A stretch of DNA of 64,000 nt from an uncultured Flavobacteriaceae bacterium (lineage in GTDB: Bacteria; Bacteroidota; Bacteroidia; Flavobacteriales; Flavobacteriaceae), in NCBI GenBank assembly GCA_937959395.1, contig CALGLR010000031.1:1-64000 (forward strand), in the 5' to 3' direction. This document shows positions 18,708-28,343 of the stretch, piece by piece. Position numbers and translations under genes: made by a program. The first letter of the stretch is position 1. Each line of letters opens with the position of its first letter. The notes under the pieces were generated by a model. That model had not been told where the DNA came from, did not search any database, and worked only from the letters and a program-made list of their open reading frames with translations.

Positions 18708-20457
18708 TACGCTTACTTTTTTAAATGAAACTCAGTTTTGGCCAATTATAATTGGTACAGGCGTATTGGGGTGTTTCTTTATTTGGAAAGAATGGCATCA
18801 CTTTGCAACGACTCGATTTTGGATTAAAATGATTTTAATTAGTGTTGCATTATTGGCATTAAGCATGATAGCTTTGCAACCGGCACTAATGGTAAAGAAG
18901 AAAACTAAAAGCGCCATACTATTAACTAAAGATTTCAAAACAGAACGTTTAGATAGTTTAAAAATAGCGCATAAAAAGATTAAACGATTAACCTATGAGC
19001 CAAATGTTTCTATTTTCGAATCCGATACTGCTATAGATTCTGTTTTTGTTTTAGGTCAAGGAATAGAATCTCACGACCTATGGCAATTAAAAACTAAAAC
19101 CGTTTTTTATCTGGGGGACGCTTTGCCTTCAGGAATAATTAAATACACGTATAATAATAAAAGTAGAGAAGGAGAAGAGTTACTATTTAAAGGGATGTAT
19201 AATAGACCCATAAAAGAACATCGTTTAATATTAGAAGAACCAGGTGGAATGCGTTTAGATTCCTTAAAATTAGATGATTTAGAAAGACAGGCTTTTCAAT
19301 TAACGGCACCTTTAAAAGCATCAGGAAAGTATATTTATAAACTTATAGAAGAAGATACTGAAGGACAATTAATTTCTCAAAACCCTATTCCCGTTGAGGT
19401 AAAGAAACGAGAGGTTTTAAAAATAGTATTGATTAATGAGTTTCCAACTTTTGAGAGTAAATACCTTAAAAATTATTTAGCTGAAAAAGGACACGAAGTA
19501 GTAGTACGAAGTCAACTTACTAAAGAGCGATTTAAGTATGAATATTTTAATACTAAAAAAAGAAACATAGGTCGTTTTACCAAATCGAACCTCAAAGCAT
19601 ATGATATACTAATTATTGATGCAAATGCGCTTAAGAATATAGGCGAATCTTCTAGAAAGGCACTTGAAAATGCTGTTAGTGAAGATGGGTTAGGCGTTTT
19701 AATACAAGCAAGTACTTCATTTTCTAGATATACGGGTGGTTTAGTACGTTTTGATTTTATACAAGATGGAAAAACTAATGCCGCCTTACAAAATGCTTCA
19801 AAAACTAAAATAGGAAAACATCCTTATAGTTTTAAACCTCAGTTTACTTTAGGAACGCTTCTTCAAGATAACACTAATAATGTACTAGCTGCGTATAAGC
19901 GCAAAGGAATAGGACGAGTTGGAATCACCGTTTTAACGACTACTTACGAGTTAATTTTAAAAGGACAAACGAAGCAATACCAAGAATTATGGTCAAGAAT
20001 TATTGAAGATCTCAGTAAGCGAAAAAACACTCAGATTTCATGGGAAACGACTACAAATTTGGCAACTAAAGATTATCCTTTTTTATTTAAATTAAGAACA
20101 TTAAAAGAAGAAATTCCTGATGTAAAAATAGATGAGAACTATCGTGTTGCATTGAGAAATAGTATCGATTTACCAAAAGTATGGAAAGGAATAACTTATT
20201 CTATAGATTCGGGTTGGCATACTTTAAAAGTAGAACAAGATTCTAGCGATACTTTTAATTATTATGTCCAAGATACGTTGTCATGGAAAACTAAAATCGC
20301 ATATGATAAGATTGAAGAAAATAAGCGATTGTATAATAATGCAAATCCTAAAAACGAATCTGTTTATTCTTTAGAACCAATAAATCTATTATGGTTTTTT
20401 AGCCTGTTTTTAATAAGTATAGGTTTGTTGTGGCTATTACCTAAACTTTTGGATTAA
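18700..20457 (+). CDS. Membrane protein of the MoxR/BatA cluster
   Basis: 585 residues. The ATG at 18700 overlaps the previous gene by 8 bp (ATGATTGA) and is preferred to a TTG 9 nt upstream. There are two N-terminal membrane helices (FWPIIIGTGVLGCFFIW and MILISVALLALSMIALQ) and a C-terminal one (LLWFFSLFLISIGLLWLLP). The central region (EVLKIVLINEFPTFESKY ... DILIIDANAL) resembles the class I glutamine amidotransferase-like domain of BatA-type proteins. Last gene of the cluster; its stop overlaps the convergent minus-strand gene by 4 bp. No function can be assigned. Confidence 0.72.
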   Translation: MIDTLTFLNETQFWPIIIGTGVLGCFFIWKEWHHFATTRFWIKMILISVALLALSMIALQPALMVKKKTKSAILLTKDFKTERLDSLKIAHKKIKRLTYEPNVSIFESDTAIDSVFVLGQGIESHDLWQLKTKTVFYLGDALPSGIIKYTYNNKSREGEELLFKGMYNRPIKEHRLILEEPGGMRLDSLKLDDLERQAFQLTAPLKASGKYIYKLIEEDTEGQLISQNPIPVEVKKREVLKIVLINEFPTFESKYLKNYLAEKGHEVVVRSQLTKERFKYEYFNTKKRNIGRFTKSNLKAYDILIIDANALKNIGESSRKALENAVSEDGLGVLIQASTSFSRYTGGLVRFDFIQDGKTNAALQNASKTKIGKHPYSFKPQFTLGTLLQDNTNNVLAAYKRKGIGRVGITVLTTTYELILKGQTKQYQELWSRIIEDLSKRKNTQISWETTTNLATKDYPFLFKLRTLKEEIPDVKIDENYRVALRNSIDLPKVWKGITYSIDSGWHTLKVEQDSSDTFNYYVQDTLSWKTKIAYDKIEENKRLYNNANPKNESVYSLEPINLLWFFSLFLISIGLLWLLPKLLD

Positions 20458-21212
20458 TTTTCTGTTTTAATATTTTTAATTCTATCAATTGAAAATATTG
20501 CCTCAGCTTTTATTTCACTTTTTTCTTTGATGGTCTCATATGCATTTATAGTTTTATAATGATCAGAAATATTAATTAAATCTTGTTTGGAAATTTTTAC
20601 TTTATTTTTAAGAGTTATACTTTTAGTAAAGTAAAAGGGTTTTTCCATTAATATTAATTCTATACTATCATTCGAAAAACTAATTAAATTGTATTTTAAA
20701 ATTTCTCTATCCCCTTTTTTAAAACCTTTTGGTTTTCCATTTATATCTTTCTTAGGAATCATCTCAATAAACTTTATATAATATGTGTCGCTCAAATTTG
20801 GTTTTTTAATTTTCTCTACGATCTCCTTATTAAGTTTATTCTTATCAAGTTCTTTATTTATTTTTTTTACTTCAGTTCTTCCTAAGCTATATATAACAAA
20901 ACCAATTAGGAGAATGATAGGTAAAGATAAGATCATAGATCCCGAATAGGACCAGAAAGGACTTTTTTTCTTTAGTTCAATTAGATTAAGCCTTGTACGT
21001 AATAATGGATCAGTCTCTGCGTCTTTATTTGTTACAATGTTTTTAATTTTCCAAAATTTTTCAGTTGGAAAAATTGGTACGAAATATATATGAAATACTT
21101 TTTGATACAATTGAAATATCAAATTTGAATACTTTTTATTATCATCAAAACCTATATCTTTATCTGTATAAGTCTTGATTTTTATTGAATACGTACCTAT
21201 CTTAAATGACAT
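20454..21212 (-). CDS. Hypothetical protein with one membrane helix
   Basis: 252 residues, not recognised. One membrane helix is seen at ~95-112 (SMILSLPIILLIGFVIYSLG); the N-terminal ~90 residues and the C-terminal half are Lys-rich and probably cytosolic. The N-terminus (YQKVFHIYFVPIFPTEKFW) recalls zinc-ribbon membrane proteins of this phylum that read as FHIYWIPxFP, but the cysteines are absent. It lies 87 bp downstream of the ABC ATPase gene on the same strand and might be co-transcribed. Confidence 0.6.
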   Translation of the reverse strand: MSFKIGTYSIKIKTYTDKDIGFDDNKKYSNLIFQLYQKVFHIYFVPIFPTEKFWKIKNIVTNKDAETDPLLRTRLNLIELKKKSPFWSYSGSMILSLPIILLIGFVIYSLGRTEVKKINKELDKNKLNKEIVEKIKKPNLSDTYYIKFIEMIPKKDINGKPKGFKKGDREILKYNLISFSNDSIELILMEKPFYFTKSITLKNKVKISKQDLINISDHYKTINAYETIKEKSEIKAEAIFSIDRIKNIKTEN

Positions 21213-21299
21213 GTTTTAATTTATAAAATTTGTTATTATTGAGAAGGAAGAGATCCATTATGATTAAGTATATTAGTCTCTTTCTGGAACTACTCTGTT

Positions 21300-21980
21300 C
21301 TATTTTAAATCCAGTTTGTCAATTCGATCTCCAATTGTAAATGCTTTCATTTCTGTTTCTAACTTATTAAAATCATGTTGTTCTACTTTTTTTATCATTC
21401 GCCCTTCTTTCATTAAATATATTTCATCGCAAGTATCTGCTAATGTTGAAAATATATGGGATGAAATAATAACCGTTTTCCCTAAACCTTTTAGCTTTTT
21501 TATTATTTCAGTGATCATTAAATTACTTTGAATATCTACGCCGTTAAAGGGTTCGTCTAATATAAACAAATCATTTTCTTGAAGGAGAATAGCAGTTAGT
21601 GCTAGTTTCTTTTTCATTCCTGTAGAATAGGTGGAAGCATATTGATTTAATGGTAAGTTGAAAAGATTTCTATCTTCAATTTTTGGTATTGAAATGTTCC
21701 TTGCGTTAGCCAGTAATTGTATGTATTCTTTACCCGTAATTTTAGAGAAAAAGAAAGGTTCGGTTTGTAAAAATCCTAAATGGTCTTTTAGTTTATCAAA
21801 CGCAGATGTAATTAGCCCTTTATAGGTTTCTAGTCCCGAAATGCATCTAAATAGGGTTGTTTTCCCAGCTCCGTTTTCTCCAACAATACCATATGCTTTT
21901 CCTTTTTCGAAATCAAGGTTAATAGAATTAAGGACTCGTTTTTTATTATAATTTTTTGATAAATTTTTAATGCTAATCAT
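21300..21980 (-). CDS. ABC transporter ATP-binding protein
   Basis: 226 residues from the ATG at 21980, giving MISIKNLSKNYNKK, a normal ABC N-terminus. An in-frame extension upstream to 22154 only reads through the permease gene in another frame and is rejected. Walker A is GENGAGKTT, the signature is STGMKKKLAL (variant of LSGGQ), Walker B is LFILDEPFNGVD and the H-loop is ISSHIF. The ATG overlaps the stop of the permease gene (TAATG), so the two are translationally coupled. The domain is short, typical of efflux or lantibiotic-immunity-type ABC-2 systems. The substrate is unknown. Confidence 0.88.
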   Translation of the reverse strand: MISIKNLSKNYNKKRVLNSINLDFEKGKAYGIVGENGAGKTTLFRCISGLETYKGLITSAFDKLKDHLGFLQTEPFFFSKITGKEYIQLLANARNISIPKIEDRNLFNLPLNQYASTYSTGMKKKLALTAILLQENDLFILDEPFNGVDIQSNLMITEIIKKLKGLGKTVIISSHIFSTLADTCDEIYLMKEGRMIKKVEQHDFNKLETEMKAFTIGDRIDKLDLK

Positions 21981-22894
21981 TATAAAATAGTCTTTAATCT
22001 TTTTATGGATTGCGAATAAAAGTATGGAATTACTGCAATTAGAACAGGTGGGAATATAAAACAAATAGAAAGTATAATCCCTTGTGGTAAACTCATCTCG
22101 TTTGGAAAAACAGAATATTTTGCAAAAATTAGTGTTGTTAAGTAAACATAGCACAAAATTAAAAATCCTAAGAGGATATTTAGGTCTTTAAAAAAGAAAA
22201 TAGTTAACAGTATTAAAGTTGGTATACTTAAAAGTGAAAAATAGATGAAACACGTTTTTATTTTTTCAAGTAGAAATTGTTTAGGTGACAAATTAAAACT
22301 CCATATAAAATAATCGTTCTCTAATTTCGAATAATAAGACATACAAATTAGGCCTATTAATAATAGCGAAAAAATTGCAAGGTTAAAATTATCTACATAT
22401 AGTGCCATAAATGTTAAAAAGTATGCAATAAGAAATAGATAAAAGGTCTTTCTAAAACCCACTAAAAATTCAAATGGTTTTTTACTGAATGGGGTAGGAA
22501 GCGTAAAATTGAGATTTGTATTAAAGTTGATTAAGGTGAGTATTATAGTTATAATAATTAATGCTAAAGTTGGTATGAATACTCTTTTGTAAATTAAGAA
22601 AAGAATGAATGGGAGTATAACTACTAAGTTTTCAACTATTCTTAATTCTCGATATTTTTTTGTGCTGAATATCAATTTTAGAAAGTCATTTCTTTTCGGT
22701 TCACTAAGTTTTGAGGAGAGACTTAGTGCTGCTACCCCATATAAGTAGCTGGCAAGTTCTATTTTTGAAAACAGGAAGTTAGATAGTAAAATAAAAACTA
22801 TAGGTAATATGGTATATCCAATAAAAAGCGGAAGTCCAAACGCAGCTATTTTTCTGTTTATCATCTTAAATTGAAGCTGAAAATGGTCTTTCAT
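21980..22894 (-). CDS. ABC-2-type permease-like membrane protein
   Basis: 304 residues, strongly hydrophobic, with about eight predicted membrane helices (for example IAAFGLPLFIGYTILPIVFILL at the N-terminus and GIILSICFIFPPVLIAVIPYF at the C-terminus, shown here as separate helices). No named family is recognisable by eye. Its coupling to the ABC ATPase downstream (TAATG overlap) makes it the membrane component. The CIA30-like gene lies 51 bp upstream on the same strand and could share the operon. Confidence 0.72.
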   Translation of the reverse strand: MKDHFQLQFKMINRKIAAFGLPLFIGYTILPIVFILLSNFLFSKIELASYLYGVAALSLSSKLSEPKRNDFLKLIFSTKKYRELRIVENLVVILPFILFLIYKRVFIPTLALIIITIILTLINFNTNLNFTLPTPFSKKPFEFLVGFRKTFYLFLIAYFLTFMALYVDNFNLAIFSLLLIGLICMSYYSKLENDYFIWSFNLSPKQFLLEKIKTCFIYFSLLSIPTLILLTIFFFKDLNILLGFLILCYVYLTTLIFAKYSVFPNEMSLPQGIILSICFIFPPVLIAVIPYFYSQSIKRLKTIL

Positions 22895-22945
22895 GTTTTA
22901 TTTTCTCTAGTTTTATATTCGTTTTATAGGGGTTAAATTATACGC

Positions 22946-23476
22946 TCACTTTAATTCTATTTTATCTAGTAATAGTTTAAATTTTTCTTGTTTTTTGTTT
23001 CCTATCAAAAACCGGATTTCCTCAATTTTATCATTGGAAAAATTGGGTTGCTTAAGTTTTCTTCCTCTAAATGATGGATACATCTCTTTTAGAGGGATTT
23101 CTATTTCTTGCCACTCACCAGAAGTTGAAAAAGGAGTTATGTAGGAATAATAATCATCAGAATTGGATTTTATTCTAAATTGATAGTTTTTACCATCACC
23201 TTTTAATTTAATAATGACTTTGGTATATTCTTTTACTTGTTTTTTTTCAAATCGATAACGCACGGAAGAGAAGCCTCCATTATTCTCTAATGAGACATCG
23301 CCTTCAAAAACAGCGTGTCCATCTGTATTTAATTTAAAACTACTGGAGGACTGTCCTCCCATAACAACATCATTTACTATGGTCCAGTTTTTAATGTCTG
23401 ACTTTTTATTGAAATTAAAAATTACTGGTGTGGATATTGAAGAAAATAAAATAATCATAAAAAACAGGTGTTTCAT
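22946..23476 (-). CDS. CIA30-domain protein, exported
   Basis: 176 residues of the CIA30 (NADH:ubiquinone oxidoreductase intermediate-associated protein 30) family, a galactose-binding-like beta fold found widely outside respiratory complex I assembly. A signal peptide (MKHLFFMIILFSSISTPVI) is followed by family motifs: WTIVNDVVMGGQSSS, FEGDVSLENNGGFSSVR, GDGKNYQFRI and EIRFLIGNKKQEKF. Probably a periplasmic or membrane-associated carbohydrate-binding-like protein here; a link to complex I is doubtful. It may head the ABC operon. Confidence 0.85.
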   Translation of the reverse strand: MKHLFFMIILFSSISTPVIFNFNKKSDIKNWTIVNDVVMGGQSSSSFKLNTDGHAVFEGDVSLENNGGFSSVRYRFEKKQVKEYTKVIIKLKGDGKNYQFRIKSNSDDYYSYITPFSTSGEWQEIEIPLKEMYPSFRGRKLKQPNFSNDKIEEIRFLIGNKKQEKFKLLLDKIELK

Positions 23477-23855
23477 AATAGTTTATTATAGCTCATTTTT
23501 TAATTAGCTAATGTTTTATGTTTAGTAGCTCTAAATTAGTGAAAGAAAATGAATCTTAGGGATATTGTAAAAGCTATGATAGCAAGATGCTTTGAATTCT
23601 TCTGATTTGTTTTTCTATAACGGTTACTTATAAGAAGCGAAGGGCAGGTGATGAGCAGTTTCATTTCGGTTTATATTTAGAGAATTTTGTTAACATTCAC
23701 AGATCTCTCGGTTTAGCACCAATTCCTTCTATTTTTTTATACCTTACTTACTGGCTTTCCTTTTCGCAAACTTACTAGCGGCACAAGAAACTACATTCTT
23801 TGGTAGGTTTTGGTTTATGAGGTTGGCTTTTATGTCTGGTTTTGTTTGTTGGTAA
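23477..23855. other. Intergenic region without recognisable gene
   Basis: 379 bp between the CIA30 gene and the SWIM gene. Frames on both strands are short and broken and no hairpin of note was found. It may hold promoters for CIA30 or decayed sequence. Confidence 0.5.
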
Positions 23856-25538
23856 TTACACTCTGGTTAATTCATCCATTAATGCTTTGCGCTGTGGATA
23901 TTGTTTCTTAAATAATTCTATCAATTCATCTACTTGTTTATTGCCTCCTAATTTTTTCATTCTGCGTAAATACCTACAGGCTGTTTGGTAATGATTTCTT
24001 CCGACATATTTTTCAACATAATTCGTAATTCTTTCTTTGTAAAGTTCAATCAATTCAGAAGAATAGTTTTTTGATAAATACTGTTCGTTCTGCTGAATAT
24101 TTTCCATAGAAAGGTTCTGTTTGAGCATAAGGAACAACCTATCCCACCATTCTTCTTTTATGTAAATTTTTCGAATTAACCCTGTGTAAGTCCATCTATT
24201 TTTAGGAGTAATTTCTTTTATTATTTCTTCTAAAAATGGATGCCAATCTTCATCTTCAATATTATCCTTTAAAATTTGATAATAATCTTGCGTTGCACCA
24301 AAACTATTTATTAACCGAAATCGTGCATATTCAATTATTTTAATTGTGTCATTTTGGACTAAAGCAATTTTTAATAACCAATCGTACCAGTCTTTTGCTA
24401 AGCCAGGCTTGTCTTTTTCGTCACATTTAATTCCGTCCTCTGAAAGCTTTATTACCCTTTCAAAGTCTTTGTTTTTATATGCTTTTTCTATCTCTTCCGT
24501 TCTTATTGACGAGTTTGAAATATGCTTTTCAATATATTTTTCTACTTCCTTTTCGTCTTTAAAACGTCTTAACAAATCCAATTTAAAGGACTGAGCTCGC
24601 TCTCGTTCATATTCTCCGTTAATAGTGTCCAAACAGCTAAGTATTATATTTGCATCACTTTCTTTATCAATGAACTCACAAGCAATGTGCAACATTCTTA
24701 AATGCCAGTCCCAACCGTCAAATAATCGTTGATTAAAGGAAGAAATACAATACTTAAATATTTTCTCTTTCAAGACTTTGGGTAGTTTCTCGCGTGCTAA
24801 TTTTGAAAGTAATTCCATAGCAGATTCTACAAAATAACCTAAATCACCGTTGCTATCGTCTCCATATTGAAACGCTTCTGTCATTTCTTCCAATAAAGCT
24901 GTACTTATAAAAAATACATTTTCAAAATTATTATTAGCTAAATATTTCTCTGCATTTTCTAAAAACGGTTCAGAGGTATTCACTACATATTTCATGTCAG
25001 ACCAACCAATCCAACCGTCTCTTCCTGCGGCTGATTGTAAAATGGAATGAATTTGTTTTTGGTAAAATTCTTTGGATTGATTTTGACTTAAATGCCCAAA
25101 GGATGCTAAAAAATAATTCCTAAACTTCTTATCTTTTTTACTATTCTCCTGCACAAATTCTATAAGTTCCTTGTGTGAAATTACTTTTAATAATTCCTTG
25201 ACTTGTTGAGCAACAGATTTTGTTTTTTCCTTTTTAGGTTTTGAAATATTAAGTTGATTCAATTCTAATTCATCTTGTTGTAAATGAAAAATTACTGCAA
25301 CTATGTGCTTACAAATAGGTCCCATATCATAGGGGCAATCACAATTATGTTCGGTAATGGTATTATTGCTGACTTTTAATTGAATGGTGTATTCTTCCGT
25401 ACCCGAAACAAGGGCTTCATATTCTCCGTTTGAAATTTCTGAAAAATCAGTTATTGCATCACCTTTAAAATAGGATAAACCTCTTTTAAGTATTTTTTCT
25501 TCAATGAGTTGCTCAAATTCGTTTAAAGGTATTTTCAT
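23856..25538 (-). CDS. SWIM zinc-finger family protein
   Basis: 560 residues. The SWIM zinc finger (CxCxnCxH) is at about residues 65-85: NCDCPYDMGPICKHIVAV. The remainder is a long all-helical region resembling TPR/HEAT-like helical repeats, common in bacterial SWIM proteins. SWIM domains bind DNA or proteins and recur in helicase-associated and uncharacterised proteins; function here is unknown. The gene for a 255-residue unknown protein lies 22 bp upstream, so the two form an operon. Confidence 0.85.
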   Translation of the reverse strand: MKIPLNEFEQLIEEKILKRGLSYFKGDAITDFSEISNGEYEALVSGTEEYTIQLKVSNNTITEHNCDCPYDMGPICKHIVAVIFHLQQDELELNQLNISKPKKEKTKSVAQQVKELLKVISHKELIEFVQENSKKDKKFRNYFLASFGHLSQNQSKEFYQKQIHSILQSAAGRDGWIGWSDMKYVVNTSEPFLENAEKYLANNNFENVFFISTALLEEMTEAFQYGDDSNGDLGYFVESAMELLSKLAREKLPKVLKEKIFKYCISSFNQRLFDGWDWHLRMLHIACEFIDKESDANIILSCLDTINGEYERERAQSFKLDLLRRFKDEKEVEKYIEKHISNSSIRTEEIEKAYKNKDFERVIKLSEDGIKCDEKDKPGLAKDWYDWLLKIALVQNDTIKIIEYARFRLINSFGATQDYYQILKDNIEDEDWHPFLEEIIKEITPKNRWTYTGLIRKIYIKEEWWDRLFLMLKQNLSMENIQQNEQYLSKNYSSELIELYKERITNYVEKYVGRNHYQTACRYLRRMKKLGGNKQVDELIELFKKQYPQRKALMDELTRV

Positions 25539-25560
25539 CGTTTAGATGTAAAATGGCTAA

Positions 25561-26328
25561 TTATTCTGATTTTAAAACTGGTTTTCTTTCTAAATCGTAA
25601 ATTGTTTCTGATATTTCAACTCGAAACCATTGTTTAAACATTTTGTAATTTCGCCTTTGAGGCCATTCTTTTTTGTTGGTATGCCAATCCTGCAATACCA
25701 TAGTAAATAACTTATCGAATTTCTTTTTGAGAAAATTTTCTAAATCGTTTATGGTGTTATTAACCAGATAAATATCAACATCTATCTCATCCATTTTACT
25801 ATCGGGATATAAACTATTGTGCCAATCTATAAATGGTTGTTTTGGCTTTACAATAATTGCACTTCGGTTAATATAATTTTCTTCAAAATCTTCTTGATCG
25901 TGCAAGCTCTCTTCTTCTATAATATTTGCCATATTGGCTATATAAGCATCCTCTTGTTGGGTCACAACACTTAGTATAGGATCTCCACCATCGTTTACTT
26001 CTTTTAATTCAAAATCTACTATAAAATTTGTATACGTTTTAAAATTTTCCTCCTTGTGGGCTATCATTCTTTTTATTAACAAAACATATTCTTTATTTTG
26101 TTCAATTGAATTCATTGCTTTTTCAATATCTTCAATTGGTATAAGACTATTTATATTAGCCGTATTCCAAGCATTTATTGCAAATTCTAAAATATCTTCT
26201 ATGTATTCATAATCTTTAAAATCATCCATAAATGGATTCATAAATTGTTCTAATAATTTTGAATATTTAACTCCTGTATTAGGAACAATTTTGTTGTTTC
26301 CAAACAAATCAATTACTTTATTACTCAT
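25561..26328 (-). CDS. Hypothetical protein, operon partner of SWIM protein
   Basis: 255 residues, hydrophilic, with no signal or membrane segment and no family I recognise. It begins MSNKVIDLFGNNKIVPNTGV and has several Trp-containing helices (DWHNSLYPDSKMDEIDVDIY; FKQWFRVEISETIYDLERK). The SWIM protein gene follows 22 bp downstream, so the proteins probably act together. Confidence 0.7.
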   Translation of the reverse strand: MSNKVIDLFGNNKIVPNTGVKYSKLLEQFMNPFMDDFKDYEYIEDILEFAINAWNTANINSLIPIEDIEKAMNSIEQNKEYVLLIKRMIAHKEENFKTYTNFIVDFELKEVNDGGDPILSVVTQQEDAYIANMANIIEEESLHDQEDFEENYINRSAIIVKPKQPFIDWHNSLYPDSKMDEIDVDIYLVNNTINDLENFLKKKFDKLFTMVLQDWHTNKKEWPQRRNYKMFKQWFRVEISETIYDLERKPVLKSE

Positions 26329-26867
26329 TTTTTTATTTTAAAAAGCATTAAACTTATCTCCCATTGCGTGTTTTAAATTTCATTTTTTTGACGTGTCTAA
26401 AGCACGTTCTAATACAATTAACTTTTTTCAATATTTGTTTTTAAATAGACTACGGTTTCATCTTACTTCATTTTCTTTTCGGCCACTTTTAATGCTTTAC
26501 TTCGAAGTTTTTGTTTATTTCGCAGAAATTTTTTCACTTAAATATTGAACAAGTAAATTATCTTTGTTTAAGTCTAATATTTCGGGAAGCTTTAATATTT
26601 ATTTTTTTGTTGCCTTTCTATTTGTAAAATATCACTTGATTAATTAAACTTGACAATTAAAGCCAAATTTAATTATAGCTTTTAAAATAATCAATGATTT
26701 TGTGTTTCAAATTTATTAACAGTCTAGGAATGGTTGAGAAAAACAAATGAGCTGTTTGTGAAGTTGGCTTTTTTTCGTAGGTAACGATTGTGTAAGCACA
26801 ATAATAGTTAGAGAAAACAAGAAAGAAAGGTTCTGTAATTCTTAATGGGTTAAAAAAAGAGGATTAA
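26329..26867. other. Intergenic region without recognisable gene
   Basis: 539 bp of AT-rich DNA with stops in all frames. No clear tRNA, hairpin or repeat was found. It is longer than usual for this compact genome and may contain decayed sequence. Confidence 0.5.
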
Positions 26868-28307
26868 TTAATCCTCTTTTTTCTCAGTTTTATCTTCTTT
26901 ATCCATTTTGTCTTCAGAATCTTTATCTTTTGAATCTGAGTCTTCAGGATAGGTTAATGGTTCTGCTCCTAATTTAGGAATGTTGTCGAACCATTCTTTA
27001 AAACCATCGAAATCGTATGGCTTTTTAATTATTTTTTTATCAGCATCGAGTATAAAATAAGCAGGAGTTGCTGTAACATTGTAATCGTTTCCTATTTTAT
27101 TATCCCATTTACCTTCTCCAAAAACATGATGAAACTTAGGGTATTCATAAGTTTGGTCTTTCCAACGGTAAATGTCATTATCTAAAGCAACAGCGATAAC
27201 TTGTAATTGTTGTTTCGGTGTTTTTAAGGTTAATGCTTTTATTTGTGGCATTTCCTCTAAACAATGCGAGCAAGTAGTGCTCCAAAAAATGACTAAATAG
27301 TTGTCATGACCTTTTAACTCACTTAGTTTTTTAATCTCTACTTTTTCGTCTTTATTTATTACTTCCAATTCAAAATCGGGAGCAATTTTACCGATAGAAG
27401 ACTTTTCAAATGCGGTAATGGCATCAACTAACTTTTGGTCTTTTTCAGTTTTAGCTAATTCTAATAAATAGTTTTTCCCAATATGATTAGATACCGGTTC
27501 GTTTTCTTCTTCAGCAAACTGAAGCCATAGAATTTGTAAAATTGTTTTTTTAAGTGAATTATTGGTATTACCCATAGCTTTAACTACAGCATCTATATTC
27601 CCTTTAAAAGCGTCATTATCTTCTGGGTCGTCAACAAAGCTAAACACATAATTCATCGTGTTTTCAATTAAGAAATTAGAGTTTTGAAGTGTTTCGTTAT
27701 TAAAGTCCATTGCATTAAAAAAGGTGTCTTTTACGTTTTTAGAAAATGTTTTGGCATCTTCATATTCTTCTGGAATGTATGGTTTACTTGCTTTAATGAA
27801 TTCTTTAGCTAATAGGGTATTGCTTGACGCCTTTTCAAATTCACTTTGTGTGTCTTTAAGTACTTTAAATACTTTCTTGAATCCTTTTTTATTGTCTGGT
27901 GTACTACTGTAGTATTTGCTTACACTACTAGAAATAAGATTCATACTCTTATTATAAGAAGTTAAAAGCTTGTTTTCTTCTGAAGCTACAAACTCAACAC
28001 CTTTTTCCATATCGAATGTTAATTCAACATCTTCTTTAGCGTTATATAATAGATCGAAGTTATATTGTTCTTGAGGTTGTGCATATACAATACGATAAGT
28101 ACCAGCAACCTTATTTGAGTCTAACTTAAATATAAAACTACCATCTTCTTTTAAATCGGCATTGTCAATGAATATCGAAGTTTTTGGTGTTACTCTGTAT
28201 AAGAAAGCAAATTTAAATGCTTCTGGGGGCGAAAACTTACCTTTTATTACATGTTGCGCAGTTAGGAAACTAGGTATAATTGCGATTAGTAAAAGTAATT
28301 TTTTCAT
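26868..28307 (-). CDS. TlpA-like thioredoxin-fold protein
   Basis: 479 residues with a signal peptide (MKKLLLLIAIIPSFLTAQ). The N-terminal ~120 residues form a beta-domain like the DUF4369/DUF5106 domains that precede TlpA modules in Bacteroidota. A central helical domain follows. The TlpA thioredoxin domain has its CxxC at WSTTCSHCLEEMPQI (~residue 345) and the cis-Pro segment TATPAYFILDADKKI. The final 25 residues are almost only Asp, Glu, Lys and Ser. Likely a periplasmic thiol-disulfide oxidoreductase; the charged tail is unusual. It lies 36 bp downstream of mfd. Confidence 0.87.
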   Translation of the reverse strand: MKKLLLLIAIIPSFLTAQHVIKGKFSPPEAFKFAFLYRVTPKTSIFIDNADLKEDGSFIFKLDSNKVAGTYRIVYAQPQEQYNFDLLYNAKEDVELTFDMEKGVEFVASEENKLLTSYNKSMNLISSSVSKYYSSTPDNKKGFKKVFKVLKDTQSEFEKASSNTLLAKEFIKASKPYIPEEYEDAKTFSKNVKDTFFNAMDFNNETLQNSNFLIENTMNYVFSFVDDPEDNDAFKGNIDAVVKAMGNTNNSLKKTILQILWLQFAEEENEPVSNHIGKNYLLELAKTEKDQKLVDAITAFEKSSIGKIAPDFELEVINKDEKVEIKKLSELKGHDNYLVIFWSTTCSHCLEEMPQIKALTLKTPKQQLQVIAVALDNDIYRWKDQTYEYPKFHHVFGEGKWDNKIGNDYNVTATPAYFILDADKKIIKKPYDFDGFKEWFDNIPKLGAEPLTYPEDSDSKDKDSEDKMDKEDKTEKKED

Positions 28308-28343
28308 TATATATATGGTTTTTTAATAACTATAAATCAATAA

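Noticed and set aside
21981..22154. N-terminal extension of the ABC ATPase by 58 residues
   Set aside because: It overlaps the permease gene in another frame; MISIKNLSKNY at 21980 is the normal ABC start.
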